Notes under the pieces: generated by a model
The model's database searches: none
The model's input: only the letters and a program-made list of their open reading frames with translations
Told to the model about the DNA's origin: nothing
Program-made: the position numbers and the translations under genes
Shown here: in pieces, positions 25,357-34,286 of the stretch
Position numbering within the stretch: position 1 is the first letter of the stretch
How the letters are laid out: each line of letters begins with the position of its first letter
NCBI GenBank assembly: GCA_023447335.1
Contig: JAEXOD010000201.1
Coordinates: 1 to 64,000 of the forward strand
DNA: 64,000 bases
Reading direction: 5' to 3'
From: Bacteroidota bacterium
GTDB lineage: Bacteria > Bacteroidota > Ignavibacteria > Ignavibacteriales > Melioribacteraceae

Positions 25357-26609
25357 TAATTTGCCTTTTTACTGTTGTCTTTTACAAATTGCCACATTAT
25401 AAAAGAAATAAATAAAGAAACACCGCTAATTATGAAAATCAAAGATTTATCAGGAGCTTTTTCAATGTAATGTCCGATGACCAAACTAACAAATAATTGC
25501 GGTATTACAACGGATAAATTAAAAATCCCCATATAAAGACCCATTTTTTCGCTTGAGACGTTTTCTGTCATTATTGCGAACGGTAAACTTACAATAGCTG
25601 CCCAACCTACACCTGCAAATGCCATCATAACGTATAACATAATTGCGTTTTGTACAAATAATGCTATTACAAGATATGCTATTGACATAACAAGTAAAGT
25701 TGCAAAATGTGTTTTAATTCTTCCGAATTTTTCTGTTAAAGGTTCAAGTACTAAAGAAGGAAGAAGAAAACCAACCGTATTAAGAATTGCAAAAGAAATA
25801 CTAATTACTTGACCTATTTCTTTAGCATTTTCTTCGTTATAATTAAACTTTTCTTTAATAAAAGCAAAAATAAATACAAACATTGTTTGTACTCCGATCC
25901 ATGAGAACGCATGTGCTCCGTAAATTTTTAATAATTGGGGTATGTTTGTCTTTTTGGGTTCTGCAACTAACTTATCACCTTCATTACTTACGCCCAACAC
26001 TCTTGGTTCTTCAACAAAGAAAAGAGGTATTACCGAAAAAAACAAAACAATAAACGCACCGATATAAATTAAAGTATAATTTCCGAGAACAACTCCCATC
26101 AAATAAGCCATAACACCAAAAAAACCGGAAATAGTTTGCATCCATGTATATCCTTTTGTTCGTGAAGGACCTTCTGGAGTAACATCTGCAATTAATGTTC
26201 TTGTCGGATTAAAGCTTATATTAATAGCCAAATCTAAAGTCAAAGCAACAATTAATGCGACAACCAATATTGAACCTAATCCTAAAAAATCGCTAATTTC
26301 TTTGATATTTGGTAAAGCCAATATCATTAAAGCAGCTAAAACACCCCCTACGATTATAAAAGGGCGTCTTCTTCCGCCTCCAAACCAGACTTTATCACTT
26401 ATAAAACCTATAATCACTTGTCCAAAAATTCCGGCTAAAGGTCCTGCTGCCCAAACTATTCCGATCTCGTGAATATCCAAACTATACTTAGTGTCAAGTA
26501 TCCAACTGAGTACAGCAATTTGAATAGATAATGCAAACCCCATTGCTGTTGCAGGTAAACTTAATATTGCATAAAATGAATTTGTTAATCTTTTTTGAAT
26601 TGGTAACAT
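25356..26609 (-). CDS. MFS transporter, SLC45/GPH-like (putative sugar carrier)
   Basis: The 417-residue protein has about twelve transmembrane helices. The loop after helix 2 reads FISDKVWFGGGRRRPFIIVG, the RxGRRRP-type signature of the sucrose/maltose carriers related to SLC45. A second signature, LTEKFGRIKTHF, lies at the start of the second half. Its length is typical. The likely substrate is a disaccharide or other glycoside moved by cation symport, inferred from family only. It overlaps the secreted-protein gene by one base and follows the lipoprotein gene by 18 bases. Confidence 0.85.
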   Translation of the reverse strand: MLPIQKRLTNSFYAILSLPATAMGFALSIQIAVLSWILDTKYSLDIHEIGIVWAAGPLAGIFGQVIIGFISDKVWFGGGRRRPFIIVGGVLAALMILALPNIKEISDFLGLGSILVVALIVALTLDLAINISFNPTRTLIADVTPEGPSRTKGYTWMQTISGFFGVMAYLMGVVLGNYTLIYIGAFIVLFFSVIPLFFVEEPRVLGVSNEGDKLVAEPKKTNIPQLLKIYGAHAFSWIGVQTMFVFIFAFIKEKFNYNEENAKEIGQVISISFAILNTVGFLLPSLVLEPLTEKFGRIKTHFATLLVMSIAYLVIALFVQNAIMLYVMMAFAGVGWAAIVSLPFAIMTENVSSEKMGLYMGIFNLSVVIPQLFVSLVIGHYIEKAPDKSLIFIISGVSLFISFIMWQFVKDNSKKAN

Positions 26610-26627
26610 AATTTATCCCTATTTAAT

Positions 26628-27113
26628 TTAATTCTGTTTTTGAATACTAAGAATTATAAACTGATTTATTTTACTTAATTTAATTATTGAAACAGGTTTT
26701 TCTGTTTTATTTGAATATAATTTTTTTTCGAACGGAAATTTATCTTTTTTATTACGTTTTTTTATAAATTCATCAATTATTTTTTCAGTTTGATTAAGTT
26801 CATAAAAAAACAATTTAACTTCAACTAATTTTTCTTTAATATATTTTACTTCCCACTTATAAACATCAAACCCTTTAAATTTTCCGGAATTAAAATTATA
26901 TAAAGTCGTATCCCCGTTATTAATATTATAAAAATCATATAAATTAGCAGAATAGCTATTATTTAAAAGTTCTTTTAGACTTTTTATATCCATATCCCAT
27001 TGAATTTTATCATAACCGTTGATATCAACTTTTTCGGTCCTATCCGTATTTTGACACCCTGCATTTATTAACAATACTAAAATTAAGATGAAGAATCTGA
27101 AAAACCGCAACAT
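26628..27113 (-). CDS. Small lipoprotein of unknown function
   Basis: The 161-residue protein has a lipoprotein signal (hydrophobic 8-16, then LINAGC with the lipid-carrying Cys20). The mature part is lysine-rich and hydrophilic with a DKIQWDMDIKSLKELL segment near 35 that resembles the start of small periplasmic domains, but no family is recognised. It is the first gene of a leftward unit with the MFS transporter and the secreted protein. Its role may be tied to the same uptake process; this is a guess from position. Confidence 0.7.
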   Translation of the reverse strand: MLRFFRFFILILVLLINAGCQNTDRTEKVDINGYDKIQWDMDIKSLKELLNNSYSANLYDFYNINNGDTTLYNFNSGKFKGFDVYKWEVKYIKEKLVEVKLFFYELNQTEKIIDEFIKKRNKKDKFPFEKKLYSNKTEKPVSIIKLSKINQFIILSIQKQN

Positions 27114-27296
27114 TAAAAACCTACTAATTTAAATTAATAAAACAAATTACATTATAAATATGTAAAAATAAAAAAAACTTAATAATTTACGAAATTTTTA
27201 AGGAATAAAATGAAAAAGTTTTACTAATATAAATATTAGTTTTGATTTATTGTAATAAATTACTTTATTTTAGGTTTAAATTTATAATTATTAGAA

Positions 27297-27764
27297 ATGA
27301 ACGATAAACCAATTTATAAAGACATAATTCAGAATAAAAAAGCAAGGCACGATTATAGTATAATTACCACATTTGAAGCCGGAATTGAACTTGTAGGAAC
27401 TGAAGTTAAATCTTTACGCGACAAAAATGCTAATTTGACAGATAGTTATGCTCAAATAAAAAATGGCGAAGTGTGGCTAGTAAACTCCCATATCGGAGTT
27501 TATAAACATGGGAATATAAATAATCATGAGCCTTTACGAAAGCGTAGATTGTTATTGCATAAAGTTGAAATCAGAAAATTATTAAAATATCAAAATGAAA
27601 AAGGATATACATTAATAGCATTAAAATTGTATTTTAAAAACGGAAAAGTAAAAGTTGAATTAGCCGTAGCCAAAGGTAAAAAAGAATACGATAAGAGGGA
27701 GACTCTCGCAAAAAAAGAAGCGGTTTTAGATATTAACAGAAATAAAAATAAATACAGGGATTGA
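27297..27764 (+). CDS. smpB: SsrA-binding protein
   Basis: The 155-residue protein has the full SmpB fold: [20 protein letters not shown] near residue 18, [16 protein letters not shown], and the C-terminal [17 protein letters not shown] tail that enters the ribosomal decoding site. It works with tmRNA to rescue stalled ribosomes. The tmRNA gene itself is not visible here. It is followed by tyrS after one base. Divergent from the lipoprotein gene across a 183-base AT-rich gap. Confidence 0.96.
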   Translation: MNDKPIYKDIIQNKKARHDYSIITTFEAGIELVGTEVKSLRDKNANLTDSYAQIKNGEVWLVNSHIGVYKHGNINNHEPLRKRRLLLHKVEIRKLLKYQNEKGYTLIALKLYFKNGKVKVELAVAKGKKEYDKRETLAKKEAVLDINRNKNKYRD

Positions 27765-27765
27765 T

Positions 27766-28998
27766 TTGGAAAGAAAGCTTATACTTCCTAGCGTTAATGA
27801 ACAAATGGATATTATTAGAAGGGGCACCTCAGAAATAATTCCTGAAGAGGAGTTGGTTAAAAAAATTGAAAAATCTATAAGAACAAATACTCCGTTAAAA
27901 ATAAAATTCGGTTGTGATCCCACAAGACCGGATTTACATTTAGGACATTCTGTTGTTCTTAGAAAACTTGCTCAATTTCAAGAAATAGGTCATCATGCAA
28001 TTTTGATAATCGGTGATTTCACAGGTATGATAGGTGACCCAAGCGGTAGAAACGCAACAAGGCCTCCGCTTACTCTTGAGGAAACAAAAGCAAATGCTCA
28101 ATCATATCTTGAACAAACCGTAAAAATTTTAGATAAAATTGAAACCGAAGTGGTTTTCAATTCTAATTGGTTAGGGTCGATGAAATTTGATGACGTAATT
28201 AAATTAGCATCAAAGTATACTGTTGCCAGAATGCTGGAAAGAGATGATTTTACTAAAAGATTTAAAGCCGGAATTCCGATTAGTGTTCATGAGTTTTTAT
28301 ATCCCCTTGCTCAAGCAATGGACTCTGTTGTAATTAAAAGTGATGTAGAACTTGGCGGTACTGATCAAAAGTTTAATTTGCTTGTAGGAAGAGATTTACA
28401 AAGAGAATACGGTCAAGAACCTCAAGTAATAATTACATTCCCATTACTTGTCGGAACTGACGGTATTGAAAAAATGAGTAAATCTTATAATAATTATATT
28501 GGTATAACTGACTCACCAAAAGATATTTACGGTAAGACACTATCAATACCAGATTCTTTAATTTACACATACTTTGAATTAACAACTGACATTTCAAACG
28601 AAGAATTAATTGAGATAAAATCATCATTAGAAAACTCTTCAGTAAATCCACGTGATATTAAACGTAAACTTGCTAGAAAACTTGTAGCTATGTATCACAA
28701 CAATGATGAAGCTATAAATGCTGAACGTGAATTTGATGAAATTTTTGTTAAAAAGGGTTTGCCTGATGAAATACCTGAATTTATTTTAGAAAAAGAACAA
28801 CAAAAATTAGAAATACTTGACTTGATGGTGCTAACTAAAACTGCTCCTTCTAAAGGTGAAGCACGTAGATTAGTAACTCAAGGAGGAGTTTCCATAAATG
28901 GTGAAAAAGTAATTGACTTAAAGGCAATTATAGATATTAAGCCGGGCGATATTCTTAAGGTGGGGAAGAGAAACTTTATTAAACTAATTTTCAACTAA
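27766..28998 (+). CDS. tyrS: Tyrosyl-tRNA synthetase
   Basis: The 410-residue class I synthetase carries the HIGH-type motif [11 protein letters not shown] near residue 52, the tyrosine pocket [16 protein letters not shown] near 195, the KMSKS loop ([13 protein letters not shown] near 231) and a C-terminal S4 RNA-binding domain (about 345-405). The start is a TTG one base after the smpB stop. No ATG is available before conserved sequence, and AGGG precedes it, so TTG is well supported. It charges tRNA-Tyr. Confidence 0.95.
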   Translation: MERKLILPSVNEQMDIIRRGTSEIIPEEELVKKIEKSIRTNTPLKIKFGCDPTRPDLHLGHSVVLRKLAQFQEIGHHAILIIGDFTGMIGDPSGRNATRPPLTLEETKANAQSYLEQTVKILDKIETEVVFNSNWLGSMKFDDVIKLASKYTVARMLERDDFTKRFKAGIPISVHEFLYPLAQAMDSVVIKSDVELGGTDQKFNLLVGRDLQREYGQEPQVIITFPLLVGTDGIEKMSKSYNNYIGITDSPKDIYGKTLSIPDSLIYTYFELTTDISNEELIEIKSSLENSSVNPRDIKRKLARKLVAMYHNNDEAINAEREFDEIFVKKGLPDEIPEFILEKEQQKLEILDLMVLTKTAPSKGEARRLVTQGGVSINGEKVIDLKAIIDIKPGDILKVGKRNFIKLIFN

Positions 28999-29003
28999 CT
29001 TTT

Positions 29004-29009
29004 AGGAGG
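29004..29009 (+). promoter_or_regulatory. Ribosome-binding site supporting a TTG start
   Basis: AGGAGG lies seven bases before the TTG at 29017 and settles the start of the arginine decarboxylase gene. Confidence 0.85.
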
Positions 29010-29016
29010 TATTAAA

Positions 29017-29562
29017 TTGTACGTTCCAAAAAAAATATTTTTTACTAAAGGAGTTGGGGTTCATAAAGAATACTTGGCTTCATTTGAATCTGCTTTAAGA
29101 GATGCTCAAATTGAAAAGTACAATTTAGTAAGCGTTAGCAGTATTTATCCTATCGGCTGTAAAAGAATATCTATAGAAAAAGGTTTGGAAGATCTTACAC
29201 CCGGTCAAATCGTACATGCCGTTATGGCAAGAAATGCTACCAGCGAAGCAAATAGGTTAATTGCTGCTTCTATTGGTGTAGCTATTCCGGCTGACAAAAA
29301 AAATTATGGTTATTTAAGCGAACACCACCCTTTTGGTGAGACAAATCAAGTTGCGGGAGATTATGCTGAAGATTTAGCTGCCACCATGCTTGCAACTACT
29401 TTAGGAATTGACTTTGACCCAAATGAAGCTTGGAACGAAAGAGAACAAGTTTTTAAAATGTCAGGTAAAATTGTTAATACTTTTAATATAACTCAAACTG
29501 CCAGAGGTCATAAAGACGGGTTGTGGACTACCGTGGTTAGTGCTGCAATTTTGGTTCCTTAA
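29017..29562 (+). CDS. pdaD: Pyruvoyl-dependent arginine decarboxylase
   Basis: The 181-residue proenzyme matches the archaeal-type PvlArgDC family. Predicted self-cleavage is between Ser41 and Ser42 in [12 protein letters not shown], giving a pyruvoyl group on the alpha chain. Further conserved parts are [13 protein letters not shown] and [16 protein letters not shown]. It turns arginine into agmatine for polyamine synthesis. The start is TTG behind a strong AGGAGG. It follows tyrS after 18 bases and is closed by a terminator. No agmatine-processing gene is in the window. Confidence 0.93.
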   Translation: MYVPKKIFFTKGVGVHKEYLASFESALRDAQIEKYNLVSVSSIYPIGCKRISIEKGLEDLTPGQIVHAVMARNATSEANRLIAASIGVAIPADKKNYGYLSEHHPFGETNQVAGDYAEDLAATMLATTLGIDFDPNEAWNEREQVFKMSGKIVNTFNITQTARGHKDGLWTTVVSAAILVP

Positions 29563-29593
29563 TTTACTTAAAGCTAATAATATTATCAAAATA

Positions 29594-29634
29594 AAGGGAC
29601 TGTTTCAAAATAAAACTTTAACAGTCTCTTATTT
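29594..29634 (+). terminator. Intrinsic terminator after arginine decarboxylase
   Basis: An 11-bp stem (AAGGGACTGTT / AACAGTCTCTT, one G-T pair) with a 15-base loop is followed by ATTTTATTATT. It ends the smpB-tyrS-pdaD unit. Confidence 0.8.
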
Positions 29635-29780
29635 TATTATTACTTCTTAATAAAAAAACTTAAATAATCCAACTTTTTTCTTTCATTAAATATAACATAT
29701 TAATGAAAACATTACAATTTAAAATGCTCATTTCTGTAAGCTTCCATCATAACAAAATTAACAATTGATCTATTAGCCAA

Positions 29781-29814
29781 TAAAAAAAGGGCTGCAACAG
29801 TAGTTACAACCCTT
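29781..29814 (-). terminator. Intrinsic terminator of tRNA-Ser(GGA)
   Basis: On the minus strand a 12-bp stem (AAGGGTTGTAAC / GTTGCAGCCCTT) includes two G-U pairs and is followed by a run of seven T. On the plus strand the same two positions are C-A mismatches, so the element is built for the tRNA strand. Confidence 0.85.
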
Positions 29815-29827
29815 TACAGTTCTGGAG

Positions 29828-29915
29828 CGGAAAGAGTGGGATTCGAACCCACGGTACGCTTTTGACGTACACACACTTTCCAGGCGTGCCGGTTAAGCCA
29901 CTCCCGCATCTTTCC
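29828..29915 (-). tRNA. tRNA-Ser (anticodon GGA)
   Basis: The 88-nt gene folds as a serine tRNA. The acceptor arm is GGAAAGA/TCTTTCC with discriminator G. The anticodon loop CTGGAAA gives anticodon GGA (reads UCC and UCU). There is a long variable arm (TACGTC...GCGTACC region) and a T arm with GGTTCGAATCC. CCA is not encoded directly after the discriminator. It is followed by its own terminator. Confidence 0.95.
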
Positions 29916-30048
29916 GTAATTTTAAGATTACAAATATATTAATATTTTGTAAAAAATAAAATAATATTTATTAACTTTATTGCTATTTTTTTAGTTTTTA
30001 CTTGATAAAAGAATAATTTATAACTAAATTTACATTTTATTTAAATTC

Positions 30049-30136
30049 GGAAAGGTGGCAGAGCGGTTGAATGCGGCGGTCTCGAAAACCGTTGTCCGAC
30101 TTAGTCGGACCGGGGGTTCGAATCCCCCCCTTTCCG
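30049..30136 (+). tRNA. tRNA-Ser (anticodon CGA)
   Basis: The 88-nt gene has acceptor arm GGAAAGG/CCTTTCC, discriminator G, anticodon loop CTCGAAA (anticodon CGA, reads UCG), a long variable arm (TTGTCCGACTTAGTCGGACC) and a T loop GGTTCGAATCC. CCA is not encoded. It is divergent from tRNA-Ser(GGA), 133 bases away. Confidence 0.95.
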
Positions 30137-30186
30137 CTCTTCTATTGTTCTCTACTTTCTTTTATCAAATAAATAACTGAGGATTA

Positions 30187-31083
30187 ATGATGAATTTATT
30201 TAAAAAAATATTCTTCTTTGCCCTTTTAGTTTCTACTACTTCTTTTCCTCAAACTTTGGAAACATTAAAAGAAAACATAAATTGCCTCTTAAATAAACAA
30301 CACGGAACATTTGCCGTTGTTTTTCAAGAATTAAAAAATCCGGAAAATCAAATTTTAATAAATGAAAACGAAATTTTTAATCCGGGGAGTACGATAAAAA
30401 CTTGCGTAATGTTACAAATATATAAGGATGTCTTTAATAATAAATTAAACTTGAATCAACCGATTAAAATAATAAATGCTTTTAGGAGTGTTGTAGACAG
30501 CTCCGAGTATCAAATGGATTTAAGTAGATTAACTTGGGACCCGGTTTCAAAGTTAGTTGATTCATCAATAAGTCTTTATCAACTTAATAAATATATGATA
30601 ATCAATAGCAGTAACATAGGGATGAACAATACTTTAGTTGTAGCCAACAGAGATTCAATTAATATATTAATGCAATATTTAGGGCTCAAGAATACAAAAA
30701 TTAATCGCTTTAATGATGATACTAAGGCTGAAGAAAAAGGGATAAACAATACATCGACTGCATTTGATATGATGAATTTGTATAAAAAACTTTACAATAA
30801 AGAGTTGTTTAGTCCTGAAATTTCCGAACAAATGGTAAGTGTTCTAAAAGAACAAAAAATCAATCATCTACTTCCCGTACATTTACCTAAAGAAGTAATA
30901 ATTGCACATAAAACCGGAACAATTATAAAAGGTGTTCACGATTGTGGAATTGTTTATCCGGAAAACGGCAGAGATTATTTAATTATGTTTTTCTCAAAAA
31001 ATCTTGATAAAAATGAAGAAGGAATTAGATTAGGATCTGAAATTTCAAAAATGATATATAATTTTGTATCAGGCACAAATTAG
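30187..31083 (+). CDS. Class A beta-lactamase-like secreted serine hydrolase
   Basis: The 298-residue protein has a signal peptide (about 1-22), the active-site SxxK tetrad (Ser68-Thr-Ile-Lys71), SSN in place of the usual SDN loop (NSSNIGMNN near 155), a Glu-x3-Asn pair in EEKGINN that fits the omega loop, and the KTG triad (HKTGTI near 240). All catalytic parts of class A enzymes are present, except that the middle loop has Ser for Asp. It may hydrolyse beta-lactams or act as a DD-peptidase-like cell-wall enzyme. The ATG at 30187 follows GAGGATTA. It is monocistronic. Confidence 0.85.
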   Translation: MMNLFKKIFFFALLVSTTSFPQTLETLKENINCLLNKQHGTFAVVFQELKNPENQILINENEIFNPGSTIKTCVMLQIYKDVFNNKLNLNQPIKIINAFRSVVDSSEYQMDLSRLTWDPVSKLVDSSISLYQLNKYMIINSSNIGMNNTLVVANRDSINILMQYLGLKNTKINRFNDDTKAEEKGINNTSTAFDMMNLYKKLYNKELFSPEISEQMVSVLKEQKINHLLPVHLPKEVIIAHKTGTIIKGVHDCGIVYPENGRDYLIMFFSKNLDKNEEGIRLGSEISKMIYNFVSGTN

Positions 31084-31121
31084 TTTAAGCAGGAAAGTAG
31101 TAAAATACTTCCCCGCTTAAA
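31084..31121 (-). terminator. Convergent hairpin between hydrolase and chemoreceptor
   Basis: A 16-bp inverted repeat begins right after the hydrolase stop. The minus-strand copy pairs fully with two G-U pairs, and the plus-strand copy has two A-C mismatches, so it mainly serves the chemoreceptor gene. T runs are short on both sides. Confidence 0.6.
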
Positions 31122-31141
31122 ATCATAATTTCTTAAATTTA

Positions 31142-33058
31142 TTATCCGCTATAAACTGTACTTAATCTTTTTTCATTTCTTTCTAAAATAAAAGAAGAAA
31201 CAAGTTTCTGTAAATCGTTAGTTAATCTATTTAAATCTTCTGCAGATCCGGCAATTTGTTGGATTCCGTTGGCAGATTCATTTGTAACATTGTTTATAGC
31301 TTCAATGTTCTTACCGATTTCTTCTGCGGTAGCAGCTTGCTCTTCCCCTGAAGCAGCAACCTGAGTAATCAAATCTGAAACTTTCATAGAACCGTCTGCA
31401 ATTCTCTTTAAAACTTCACCGGCTCTAACTGCTTTCAGCTTGCCTATTTCAACCTCCTTAGTTCCAACTTTTATCGATTCAACCGCAAGCCCTGTATCTT
31501 TCTGAATTTGTTTTATCATTGAGGCTATTTCTTTAGTAGCTTTTGTTGTTCTTTCAGCAAGCTTTCTAACTTCATCGGCAACAACGGCAAAACCACGCCC
31601 TTGTTCCCCTGCCCTAGCGGCTTCTATTGCAGCATTTAAGGCTAACAAGTTTGTTTGATCTGCAATATCATTAATAACTTGAACAATCTCACCAATTTTA
31701 TCACTGTTTTCGCCAAGCGTGATAATTGTAGTTGCCGATCTAGAAACAACTTCTTCAATTCTATTCATCCCCTCAATAGTTTCGTTTACAACTTTTACTC
31801 CTTCATTTGCATTATTTCCTGATTCTCTTGCAGTTTGGGCAGCAAAAGTCGTATTTTTGGCATTTTCAAAAATTGTTCTTGTCATCTCTTCAATAGCACC
31901 GGCAACTTCTGTTGTTTGCGAACTTTGTTCTTGTGCCCCTGCAGCCATTTCTTCAGTTGACGAAGATATCTCAGCAGCTGCACTTGCCGTAGCACTAACG
32001 GCATCTTCAACCCTTAATAGCATATTATTTATATTATGAACGACATTATTAAACCCGGCAAATAACTTACCAATTTCGTCATCTTTATCAACTTTAATTC
32101 TTACTGTTAAATCTCCGTTAGCAAACTTTTGCATATTAATTAATAATTTTTCAACACTTTCTGCAAGATACTTTTGTTGTTTTTCCGCTTCTAATTTTGC
32201 CTGCTCTGCCTTGCTTGCAGATTCGTCAGCTAAATTAGTTTTTACTTCTGCAATGTATATAGCATTTTTAATATCATTTACCATCTTCATAAATGATTTA
32301 GAAAGCTGACCTATCTCATCTGAAGTCTTTGTATCAGTATTTACATCATAATTCCCTTTTGATACTTTATCTGCTGCATTATTTAAGGATAAGACAGGTT
32401 TTGTGATAGTTTTAGAAAATATAACACCAATAATTAGAGCAATAATAATTGCAACTAGCACCGCTTTCCATATATCACTTTTTAGTGTCGCAACTTCTTC
32501 TTCAAGGTCATCAATATATAAACCGCTGCCAATTAAACAATTCCAATCCGAAAATCCTTTTACATAGCTTTGCTTAGGTAAAGGAACATCTGAACCAATT
32601 TTGGTATAGTAGTATTGAACAAAACCTTCTCCTTTATTCTTAACGCTATCAATCATTTCGATAAAAAACTTTTTGCCTTTTGTATCTTCAAGATTAAGCC
32701 AATCTTGCCCCCTGGCTTCAGGTTTATTACCGCTTGCCATATTGATGCCATTCAAATCTATCATAAAGTAGTATTCATTGTTACCATATCTAAGAATATT
32801 AATATCTTTTATAGCGGCATCAATCGCCTGCTCCCTACTCATTTCGCCACTATTAATTTTAAGATTATATGCCTTCAAAACCCCGTGTGCAGTTTCCACG
32901 CTACTTCGTAATTCACTCTTACGGCTACTATAATAGTTTTCAACAATTTTAGGAAGAATAAAAATATTTAGTATTAATATTAAAGGAAGTATTGTTACAA
33001 CCAATAATAATATTAGTTTAGCCGTTAATGAGGATTTAAATTTTGCAAGGATTGACAT
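31142..33058 (-). CDS. Methyl-accepting chemotaxis protein with Cache sensor domain
   Basis: The 638-residue receptor has TM1 (about 13-33), a periplasmic single-Cache domain (34-185; [15 protein letters not shown] and [23 protein letters not shown] are typical of sCache_2), TM2 (about 193-212), a HAMP domain, a second HAMP-like linker ([20 protein letters not shown] near 310) and a signalling domain. The highly conserved hairpin tip of that domain ([19 protein letters not shown]) is intact. It lacks a C-terminal CheR pentapeptide. Cache domains of this type often bind small carboxylates; the ligand is unknown. It stands alone. Confidence 0.93.
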   Translation of the reverse strand: MSILAKFKSSLTAKLILLLVVTILPLILILNIFILPKIVENYYSSRKSELRSSVETAHGVLKAYNLKINSGEMSREQAIDAAIKDINILRYGNNEYYFMIDLNGINMASGNKPEARGQDWLNLEDTKGKKFFIEMIDSVKNKGEGFVQYYYTKIGSDVPLPKQSYVKGFSDWNCLIGSGLYIDDLEEEVATLKSDIWKAVLVAIIIALIIGVIFSKTITKPVLSLNNAADKVSKGNYDVNTDTKTSDEIGQLSKSFMKMVNDIKNAIYIAEVKTNLADESASKAEQAKLEAEKQQKYLAESVEKLLINMQKFANGDLTVRIKVDKDDEIGKLFAGFNNVVHNINNMLLRVEDAVSATASAAAEISSSTEEMAAGAQEQSSQTTEVAGAIEEMTRTIFENAKNTTFAAQTARESGNNANEGVKVVNETIEGMNRIEEVVSRSATTIITLGENSDKIGEIVQVINDIADQTNLLALNAAIEAARAGEQGRGFAVVADEVRKLAERTTKATKEIASMIKQIQKDTGLAVESIKVGTKEVEIGKLKAVRAGEVLKRIADGSMKVSDLITQVAASGEEQAATAEEIGKNIEAINNVTNESANGIQQIAGSAEDLNRLTNDLQKLVSSFILERNEKRLSTVYSG

Positions 33059-33180
33059 AGTAACCTCATTTTGATTATTATAAAAAATATTTTAATTATT
33101 GATAAAGAATTCTATATTGAATTATCGGATAATTTTTTCATTTATTTAGAGGTCTTATTCAATATAATTAATTTTTTATA

Positions 33181-34269
33181 TTAATGCAAAATTATAGTCT
33201 TATTTTTGTCGAATATAAATATTTTTGATAGTTTTAGACATTGAGCAAAATTCAGTGTTTTAAAATCTGCTTTTTGACTAATAAAAATTTGATTTTGGTT
33301 ATAAGAAAGTTTACTTATTTTACATAAGTCATTAGTAAATGTTATTAAATAATATTCGTTATTTTTAACAAAATAATCAACTTTTGTATACATATCATCT
33401 AATGTTTTTAACCTAATTTGGTTGAATGAATAATCGTATTCAATCAATTGTTTATTTGTAATTCCGATGAAGTTTGATGTATTAAATTTAAACATTAAAT
33501 TAAATCTTTTTGATATTTCAGATTTTTTATTAAAATTGGAATCATACAAAATAGTTTTTTCATTTAGACCATCACTTCCGGAAAAGATATAAGAATCATT
33601 GGATATTAAATAAGCAGTAAGCACATTAATAGGAATCTTTATATCATATATTTCAGAAGTCTTTAAATTTATTTTATAAAGTATTGTAAAACCGGGTAAT
33701 ACTTCATCTTCAATTGGATTAGTAATATTTTTAATAACATAGATATAAGATTCATCAGTAAATAAATAATGTTGAGATTCTGTTTTTACGTTATAATCAT
33801 AAGGTAAACTTACAATTTTTACATCTTCTTTATTAGCTATCCTTATAATATTATTGTTTATATCGTAAGTAATAAACTGACCTCTATTATTTATAGAATA
33901 TAAGTTAGCAGAATAATCACTATAGACTGTGTCTATCGTTTCTAAAACAATATCGTAATTTTTACTGAACACAAAAATCCTATTTAAGCTAATATTTTTG
34001 TTCTGAGAATTATCAAAACATTCGATTACAGTAAAATTTAAATCAGATGATGTTTTAATAGATTTAATACCCGGAACAGATTTAGATAAAACAACATCTC
34101 TTCCATTTAATATATCAAAACCATTTTGATCAAATTCAACTTTATAACCGTTATTCTCAAAGAAATTATAATTTGAAGTTACCTCCCTTAAGTTAATATT
34201 TTCTTGCGAATAAATAATACTACTATAATATGTAAAAACTATAAACAAATATATACTAAAAATTTTCAT
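33181..34269 (-). CDS. Secreted protein of unknown function
   Basis: I do not recognise this 362-residue protein. It has a probable signal peptide (1-21, ending near IIYSQ) and then many short beta strands with asparagine- and serine-rich turns (for example YIFSGSDGLNEKTILYDS and YLITFTNDLCKISKLSY), which suggests a beta-propeller-like fold. It has only a few cysteines and no C-terminal T9SS motif. It follows the T9SS peptidase gene by 17 bases on the same strand and may be co-transcribed with it. Confidence 0.7.
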   Translation of the reverse strand: MKIFSIYLFIVFTYYSSIIYSQENINLREVTSNYNFFENNGYKVEFDQNGFDILNGRDVVLSKSVPGIKSIKTSSDLNFTVIECFDNSQNKNISLNRIFVFSKNYDIVLETIDTVYSDYSANLYSINNRGQFITYDINNNIIRIANKEDVKIVSLPYDYNVKTESQHYLFTDESYIYVIKNITNPIEDEVLPGFTILYKINLKTSEIYDIKIPINVLTAYLISNDSYIFSGSDGLNEKTILYDSNFNKKSEISKRFNLMFKFNTSNFIGITNKQLIEYDYSFNQIRLKTLDDMYTKVDYFVKNNEYYLITFTNDLCKISKLSYNQNQIFISQKADFKTLNFAQCLKLSKIFIFDKNKTIILH

Positions 34270-34286
34270 ATAAATTACACCGTTAA

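Noticed and set aside
29634..29780. Small ORF (about 21 codons) or ncRNA between the arginine decarboxylase terminator and tRNA-Ser
   Set aside because: No ribosome site, conserved residues or stable fold can be seen; it looks like plain spacer.
31719..32039. Hydrophobic plus-strand ORF inside the chemoreceptor gene
   Set aside because: It mirrors the conserved signalling domain, whose frame is certain; the hydrophobic pattern is a by-product.
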